NCBI GenBank assembly: GCA_018401955.1
Contig: JAGYJT010000021.1
Span: forward strand, 1 to 56,364
Reading direction: 5' to 3'
DNA: 56,364 nt
Source of the DNA: Chitinophagales bacterium
Lineage (GTDB): Bacteria; Bacteroidota; Bacteroidia; Chitinophagales; CAIOSU01
The translations under genes were made by a program, and so were the position numbers. Position 1 is the first letter of the stretch. Each line of letters opens with the position of its first letter. This document shows, piece by piece, positions 52,259-56,364 of this stretch. Under the pieces are notes generated by a model that worked only from the letters and a program-made list of their open reading frames with translations, was not told where the DNA came from and made no database searches.

Positions 52259-53023
52259 CTATTTGTTAGGTATAGGTTGTTTATTAAGTTGGTTAAAGAT
52301 GAATTTTGGCGCCAAGCGGCTCATCAGTTTCAGTTGACTTGATAAGCCAGGGGTAATTTCTTCCTTGCCTTTGATGTAACCTTTCCAAAACAGGTCTGCC
52401 AGTTCTTTAGGAGGCATAGGCTTAAAAGTGTCGTCTTTCAAATCTGCATCCTGCGCTAGTTTGGTATCTACCACTGGCGGCAGTAGCTCAACCACCCTTA
52501 TGTTGTGTGGTTTTAGCTGCGGCCTAATCGCTTGGGTCCAAAAGTGCAGGGCCGCCTTGGTGCCAGAATATACCGGGGCCTGCGAGAAGGTTACATAAGC
52601 CAACCCCGAAGAAACATTGATGAGCGTGCCACTCTTGCTTTTTTTAAGCTGCGGAAGAAAGTGGTGCAGCATCCGTATGGGCGAGTTATAATTTATTTCT
52701 ATTTCGTCAAACTGCTTTTGCAGGTCGTTGCTCTCGTTTCCGGTGTCGATAAAGTTCATAATGCCAGCATTGTTTACCAGCACATCTATACCGCCAAACG
52801 TTTCCTGCATTTTTGCCACTAGGCGAATTACGTCTTCTGCCTTGGTTACATCGCTTTGGGCAATGTGTATTTGGGGTAGTTCCTCTTTTACTTCCTTAAG
52901 TTTAGCTAAGTTGCGGCCCGTAATAATCACGGTGTTATCGTGTGCCAAAAATTTATGGGCCAGTGCCAAGCCAATGCCCGAGCCACCACCCGTAATCAGC
53001 ACTTTTTGCTTTGTAGTAATCAT
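52259..53023 (-). CDS. Short-chain dehydrogenase/reductase (DltE-like)
   Basis: 254 residues. Rossmann motif TGGGSGIG (residues 11-18), NNAG (84-87), catalytic Ser138/139, and Tyr152-x3-Lys156 (VYSGTKAALHFW). Specificity residues after beta-2 (TGRN) suggest NADP. The C-terminal region is longer than classical SDRs and resembles DltE-type proteins. The substrate is unknown. The gene lies between DUF1772 (4-base gap) and DUF4345 (12-base gap), so it is the middle of the operon with the sigma-type promoter at 53869-53895. Confidence 0.88.
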   Translation of the reverse strand: MITTKQKVLITGGGSGIGLALAHKFLAHDNTVIITGRNLAKLKEVKEELPQIHIAQSDVTKAEDVIRLVAKMQETFGGIDVLVNNAGIMNFIDTGNESNDLQKQFDEIEINYNSPIRMLHHFLPQLKKSKSGTLINVSSGLAYVTFSQAPVYSGTKAALHFWTQAIRPQLKPHNIRVVELLPPVVDTKLAQDADLKDDTFKPMPPKELADLFWKGYIKGKEEITPGLSSQLKLMSRLAPKFIFNQLNKQPIPNK

Positions 53024-53035
53024 TCCAATTTTAGT

Positions 53036-53404
53036 TTAAAGCGCGCCCTCTTTTAGCAACTTGTTGTGCATATAAAACAATATTACCGTAGGTATTAGCT
53101 CTATAGCGATACCGAAAATCAAGAAGGGAGTGGGCGGATAATTCATTAAAGCACCAGCTCTTACTAGGCCGCCTATAAATAATGCTATCATTAAAAAACG
53201 GAACAGCGCTACTTCTGATGGGTACCAAGCGGTATAGAAAAAAGCCAATGACGTAGCTGCCCAAACAGCAGCCACAAAACGATGGTTGTTGTCAATGGTG
53301 GGGTCGGTAAGGCCAGGAACAAATTTGGCCGTAATGCCTAGGGTTCCTGTACCGAGGGCGATAATGCCATAAATCACTAAGCAAATGCGAATGAACAGAA
53401 GCAT
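53036..53404 (-). CDS. DUF4345 family membrane protein
   Basis: 122 residues with four predicted helices. GTGTLGITAKFVPGLTD, DNNHRFVAAVWAATSLAFFY and FLMIALFIGGLVRAGAL then FGIAIELIPTVILFYMH are the DUF4345 pattern. Function unknown. It is 12 bases upstream of the SDR gene and 6 bases downstream of the 145-residue membrane protein, in one transcript. Confidence 0.82.
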   Translation of the reverse strand: MLLFIRICLVIYGIIALGTGTLGITAKFVPGLTDPTIDNNHRFVAAVWAATSLAFFYTAWYPSEVALFRFLMIALFIGGLVRAGALMNYPPTPFLIFGIAIELIPTVILFYMHNKLLKEGAL

Positions 53405-53410
53405 GGTTGG

Positions 53411-53848
53411 TTAGTTTTTGGGGTAAGGTTTAAGAAATGAATAAGCGGCAATTAAAATGGGGATAGCAAAGGGAATGTGTTGAAGCACATCCAACGGCTG
53501 CACGTTGGGTACATACATGCCCCAAGTGTACATATCTACAAGGATGACTAAAAAGAATGTGATCAAATGGAACAAACCCGCCAATTTAAACTGGCGATAG
53601 CCAATGGCTAGCAGCACAAAAATGGGTGGAAGTACATCGCCTACTGCCTTGAAGATGGCCGTTATTTTTGAGAACCTGATGGCGGCATCGGTATCGGGTA
53701 CTATTGAAAACGAACCTTCGGCAGCGGCTGGGTGCGCTACCCAAAAGATACCTATGCCTACAAGCATTACGGCTGATACAATACTTGACCATACCCCAAC
53801 TTTGATGTGCGAGGGCAAATCTTTGCTAAATGGACTTTGTAACGACAT
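53411..53848 (-). CDS. Four-helix membrane protein, first cistron of the operon
   Basis: 145 residues, helices at about residues 20-37, 65-83, 90-108 and 125-141. It contains FKAVGDVLPPIFVLLAIGYR and DVLQHIPFAIPILIAAYSFL. It resembles small DUF4267-type membrane proteins but is not a clear member. The start ATG is 20 bases after the GTCTA element of the proposed promoter. It likely heads the operon with DUF4345, SDR and two DUF1772 genes. Confidence 0.6.
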   Translation of the reverse strand: MSLQSPFSKDLPSHIKVGVWSSIVSAVMLVGIGIFWVAHPAAAEGSFSIVPDTDAAIRFSKITAIFKAVGDVLPPIFVLLAIGYRQFKLAGLFHLITFFLVILVDMYTWGMYVPNVQPLDVLQHIPFAIPILIAAYSFLKPYPKN

Positions 53849-53868
53849 TTTTTACCTGTTTTGCTATT

Positions 53869-53895
53869 TAGACAACAGGTTTTACAATGTGTGAC
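53869..53895 (-). promoter_or_regulatory. Proposed ECF sigma promoter 1 (operon of 53848-51330)
   Basis: On the minus strand: CAAAGTCGTCACACATT (53902-53886), with GTCACA at 53895-53890, 16 bases, then GTCTA at 53873-53869, 20 bases before the start codon. The same layout occurs at promoter 2. Confidence 0.72.
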
Positions 53896-53941
53896 GACTT
53901 TGGAGGGAATATTTTAAATGGAGTTGCTTTATTATAGGCTA

Positions 53942-54883
53942 CTATTTCCAAACAGCGCCTGTTGCCTTGTTACAGTAATCCCACATTTTTTTTCTCAACA
54001 CCGGGTCGAGTGCTAATTTAGGGTTGTAAACTTTTATCACTTTTGGGTTACCAGTCATGCCGGTTATACCGCCCGGGCCAATAAAACTGCCATCGGGTAA
54101 TGTTTCATCAACCGTAGCGCGCAGCGTTGATAAGGCGCCTTGCGCTGCATCCATCATAAAGATGCCCCTTACTGACCGAAACACCGAAGCGAAAAGCCCT
54201 TTTGAGGCATCGAACAGTGGGGTGGCTGTAAGCCCAGGATGAGTAGCATGGGCGTGTATTTTGTGCGAGAGGTTAGCATCTTTGATTACCTCTCGCAAGC
54301 CATCCCTAAACTGCACGGCCGCTATTTTTGATAGGCCATATACCTCCCAAGGGTCGTACTTGTTTTCGGCATTAATATCCTCCCAAATTTTCGGGTCCGT
54401 AACGGTGCTGCTGGCTGATGAGCTGGTGGATACAACAACAGCCTTTGGGGCAAGCTTAATTTTGGGCATTAGCAGCGAGGTAAGCAAATGATGCCCCAGC
54501 ACATTGGTTGCCATCTGTAGCTCAAACCCATCAACCGACTCCTGTCTTTCGGGCAAGGCCATTATACCGGCATTTAGCAGCAAACCATCAATTTGCATGA
54601 TGCTGGCGTCGGCATTTATTTGTTCTGCAAACTCCTTCACCGACTTTACGGAAGACACATCTAAGGCTAGCGTGGTTAAGCTACTTAAGTCATCAGTGGG
54701 CTGCTTAACTGCCGCCATTGCTTTTTGCGCCTTGTCTATATTTCTGTTGGCAGCAATAACCTTTGCACCTCGCTTGGCCAACTCGTAGGCAATCACGGTG
54801 CCAATGCCTGAGCTGGTTCCGGTGATAATGTAGGTCTTACCGCTTAAGTCTGCGGGTATATTTGCTCTAGTCCAATTTTTCAT
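53942..54883 (-). CDS. Short-chain dehydrogenase/reductase (WWOX/retinol-dehydrogenase-like)
   Basis: 313 residues. TGTSSGIG (residues 21-28), LNAG (103-106), and the catalytic VYGLSKIAAVQF (Tyr182, Lys186). AANRN after beta-2 suggests an NADP preference. Length and the NAENKYDPWEVYGLSK segment match the WWOX/RDH-type SDRs. The substrate is unknown; hydrophobic substrates are usual for the group. It is monocistronic, with the proposed sigma promoter 2 just upstream and the sigma gene 63 bases further. Confidence 0.88.
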   Translation of the reverse strand: MKNWTRANIPADLSGKTYIITGTSSGIGTVIAYELAKRGAKVIAANRNIDKAQKAMAAVKQPTDDLSSLTTLALDVSSVKSVKEFAEQINADASIMQIDGLLLNAGIMALPERQESVDGFELQMATNVLGHHLLTSLLMPKIKLAPKAVVVSTSSSASSTVTDPKIWEDINAENKYDPWEVYGLSKIAAVQFRDGLREVIKDANLSHKIHAHATHPGLTATPLFDASKGLFASVFRSVRGIFMMDAAQGALSTLRATVDETLPDGSFIGPGGITGMTGNPKVIKVYNPKLALDPVLRKKMWDYCNKATGAVWK

Positions 54884-54901
54884 GATAATGCTTTACTTAA
54901 C

Positions 54902-54928
54902 TAGACAATAGACTAGATAATGTGTGAC
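54902..54928 (-). promoter_or_regulatory. Proposed ECF sigma promoter 2 (SDR gene)
   Basis: CAAAGTCGTCACACATT (54935-54919), GTCACA at 54928-54923, 16 bases, then GTCTA at 54906-54902, 18 bases before the ATG. All 17 bases of the upstream element and the 16-base spacer length agree with promoter 1. Confidence 0.72.
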
Positions 54929-54946
54929 GACTTTGAAGCGAAAATC

Positions 54947-55822
54947 TCAGTTCAGGTTAAGTTTTGCACGCCAGTTGGGGCTTTCTATAATGGCCTCAAT
55001 AAAGTTCTTTTTGTCGAAATGGGTTTGGTAGCTGTGCTCCTGGTGTAGCTCAGTATATAATCGCTCCGATTCATCAACCAAATAGTTGCTGTCGGTTTCG
55101 AGGGCTTGCTTAAAGGTTGAGAACTCTTGTCGATTAAAAAGCAGGTTTTTAGCATCCACCATACCATAATCCAGTGCAACGGTTACTTTTTTGTGGCACC
55201 TGCACGGGTTGGCTTTGTTCACTAAGCCGCACTTGTTCAGCATAAAGTTATGCAGGTCTTTACGGGCAAGGCTCAATTTTTTACGGAAGTTGTCTTTGGA
55301 TAAACCCATTACCTCAGAACCAATATTATGATCAGCACCAAAAATATCGCCTATAATGTAGATAAGGCGCTGCTCCTTGGTAAGGCAAAGCAGCATACCC
55401 GAAAGGCACTGCAATCGTACTTCGCGTATCTCTTCTTTTTTGAGCTGCTGTTCTTCTGCGGAGATATCGATGCTTGGTGCTGCATCTAGCATAATACCCA
55501 ACTCTTCAAAATTGGAAGCGAATATATTGCCAGGCTTTTTTTGATCGTTCAAAAAATGGTTGCGCACGATGCTATAAGCCCAAGTACGAAAGGAACTTTT
55601 GTGGTTGAAAGACCTAAGGTTGGAGATAATTTTTACGAGGGCCTCTTGTGTTAAGTCTTCGGCTTGTGTGGCATCGCCCAACATTTTCCAAGCAATGTTG
55701 TAGATAAACGGTTGATGCCTGAGAATCAAGCCATTTAACGAGTTTTTGTTGCCTTCCAATATCTCGTTTACCAAAACACTATCGGGCGTGTCGTGCTCAT
55801 ACGTAGTTGCGAAAGGGTTCAT
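54947..55822 (-). CDS. ECF-type RNA polymerase sigma factor with C-terminal Cys/His extension
   Basis: 291 residues. Sigma-2 region (about 25-95): LILRHQPFIYNIAWKMLGDA, AEDLTQEALVKIISNLRSFN, SSFRTWAYSIVRNHFLND. Sigma-4 region (about 140-195): QRLIYIIGDIFGADHNIGSE and KDNFRKKLSLARKDLHNFML. A C-terminal extension of about 95 residues starts with CGLVNKANPCRCHKK (Cys198, Cys207, Cys209, His210), which could bind zinc or sense redox state. A SnoaL-like domain, usual for ECF41, is not recognisable. No anti-sigma gene is adjacent, consistent with control by the extension. The genes downstream carry matching promoters. Confidence 0.85.
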   Translation of the reverse strand: MNPFATTYEHDTPDSVLVNEILEGNKNSLNGLILRHQPFIYNIAWKMLGDATQAEDLTQEALVKIISNLRSFNHKSSFRTWAYSIVRNHFLNDQKKPGNIFASNFEELGIMLDAAPSIDISAEEQQLKKEEIREVRLQCLSGMLLCLTKEQRLIYIIGDIFGADHNIGSEVMGLSKDNFRKKLSLARKDLHNFMLNKCGLVNKANPCRCHKKVTVALDYGMVDAKNLLFNRQEFSTFKQALETDSNYLVDESERLYTELHQEHSYQTHFDKKNFIEAIIESPNWRAKLNLN

Positions 55823-55907
55823 AGGTAGGGGTTTTAAACATTATAGAGGTTTATGGCTCATTATTAAGCATAAAAATAGCAGAAATGTGTAAAAAATAGT
55901 AACACAG

Positions 55908-56364
55908 CTAAATGCGCCTACGCTCCACCCACAGCCAACCCTCCAGTACCAACAATTGTGGCACCCAACTGAGCCAAGAGATTAGCAAATAGGCATCTTC
56001 GCTGGTATACCCGCCATAGTGTATAAACCAAAACGCCAGCAAGCGTAAGCTAATAGCCGACAGCGTGAGTACATAGCTGCGCAGCATATATTGGCGGTGA
56101 AGCGCATATTGCCTTGCCTTGGCCAATCGCCATGCTTGCAGCGTAAAGCCGAACCACAGTGCCGAGAGCAGCGCAAACCCCAATGTGCCCAGTGCCCCGC
56201 CCAGCGCGTAAAACGACATAACAAACCCGCCTGGTGCGGCCAAGCAGAGTATCAGGAGCGCATAAACAATGCCCAGCCAGCGGTGCGCCTGGGCCCACCG
56301 CCGCTCGTAGCGGAACAAAATTTGGAACGTACCGATAAACAACGCAAGCGGTGCGGCAACTATG
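55908..56364 (-). CDS. DUF2306 membrane protein (partial, runs off right edge)
   Basis: The frame is open to the window edge (IVAPLALFIGTFQILFRYER at the visible start). AQAHRWLGIVYALLILCLAA and GGALGTLGFALLSALWFGFT, then YALHRQYMLRSYVLTLSAIS and LRLLAFWFIHYGGYTSED, are the DUF2306 pattern of conserved helices. Four helices are visible. Function unknown. It lies 85 bases upstream of the sigma gene on the same strand. Confidence 0.75.
   Translation of the reverse strand, partial: IVAAPLALFIGTFQILFRYERRWAQAHRWLGIVYALLILCLAAPGGFVMSFYALGGALGTLGFALLSALWFGFTLQAWRLAKARQYALHRQYMLRSYVLTLSAISLRLLAFWFIHYGGYTSEDAYLLISWLSWVPQLLVLEGWLWVERRRI

Noticed and set aside
55823..55905. A third copy of the sigma promoter upstream of the sigma gene itself
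   Set aside because: Only ACACATT is shared (TTTACACATT); GTC and the GTCTA box are missing at the right distance, so autoregulation is not supported.
1..56364. CRISPR array, rRNA, tRNA, integrase or transposase
   Set aside because: None was seen on either strand; the repeats found are dispersed and not regularly spaced.

Overview
The window is a chromosomal segment of a member of the Bacteroidota. Evidence includes type IX secretion (T9SS) C-terminal sorting domains, a TonB-dependent receptor with a carboxypeptidase-regulatory-like N-terminus, a DUF5686 outer-membrane protein, DUF349, DUF4290 and DUF4175 proteins, near-absent Shine-Dalgarno sequences, and a TTG / TAnnTTTG promoter in front of rpmH. 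I cannot place it below phylum. No rRNA, tRNA, CRISPR array, integrase, transposase or complete prophage was seen. Most of the window is housekeeping or envelope DNA.

Layout. 1-6.2 kb: start of a fused 2-oxoacid dehydrogenase E1, a RhuM protein, a TonB receptor, an L,D-transpeptidase, and a ParE-like toxin/antitoxin pair. 6.2-14.6 kb: recJ, two tandem paralogous membrane proteins, a methyltransferase, a DUF349 coiled-coil protein, scpA, a gamma-carbonic anhydrase and an alpha/beta hydrolase. 14.7-24.6 kb: a minus-strand block (Ig-like lipoprotein, mnmG, ybeY, RsbW-like ATPase, DUF4175 giant protein, peptide-type ABC binding lipoprotein). Two perfect parS palindromes lie between mnmG and ybeY. 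24.9-36.2 kb: a DUF5686 protein, an ArsR regulator, and nadA, nadD and nadB (de novo NAD synthesis) interleaved with unknown genes and a T9SS cargo protein. 36.3-39.9 kb: small accessory genes, a Bro-N protein, a fragment of a cation diffusion facilitator, then yidD-rnpA-rpmH. 40.2-45 kb: a secreted protein, a Rieske oxygenase of the sterol-7-desaturase type, and murA plus DUF4290. 45-47.97 kb: a large T9SS cargo gene.

From about 47.75 to 51.85 kb nearly every gene (5' end of the T9SS gene, thiL, several membrane proteins, two DUF1772 proteins) is broken by single-base indels, although each frame still reads as good protein. This looks like a low-quality patch of assembly more than gene decay. 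Reading becomes clean again at about 51.9 kb.

51.2-55.8 kb is the most system-like part. An ECF-type sigma factor with a Cys/His-containing C-terminal extension sits upstream of two short-chain dehydrogenases, a DUF4345 protein, a small membrane protein and two DUF1772 proteins. The two transcription units carry an identical 17-base element, CAAAGTCGTCACACATT, 36 and 38 bases before their start codons. Each also has GTCTA exactly 16 bases after GTCACA. This arrangement resembles ECF41-type promoters, so I propose a local sigma regulon. mnmG with parS sites and rpmH-rnpA-yidD suggest the replication origin is not far away.

The intergenic spaces hold several dispersed palindromic repeat families, including a CCTCTCCC...GGGAGAGG family (14.6, 42.7 and 50.0 kb) and a GATTGGAAAAGGATTTT family (4.4, 31.5 and 39.0 kb).
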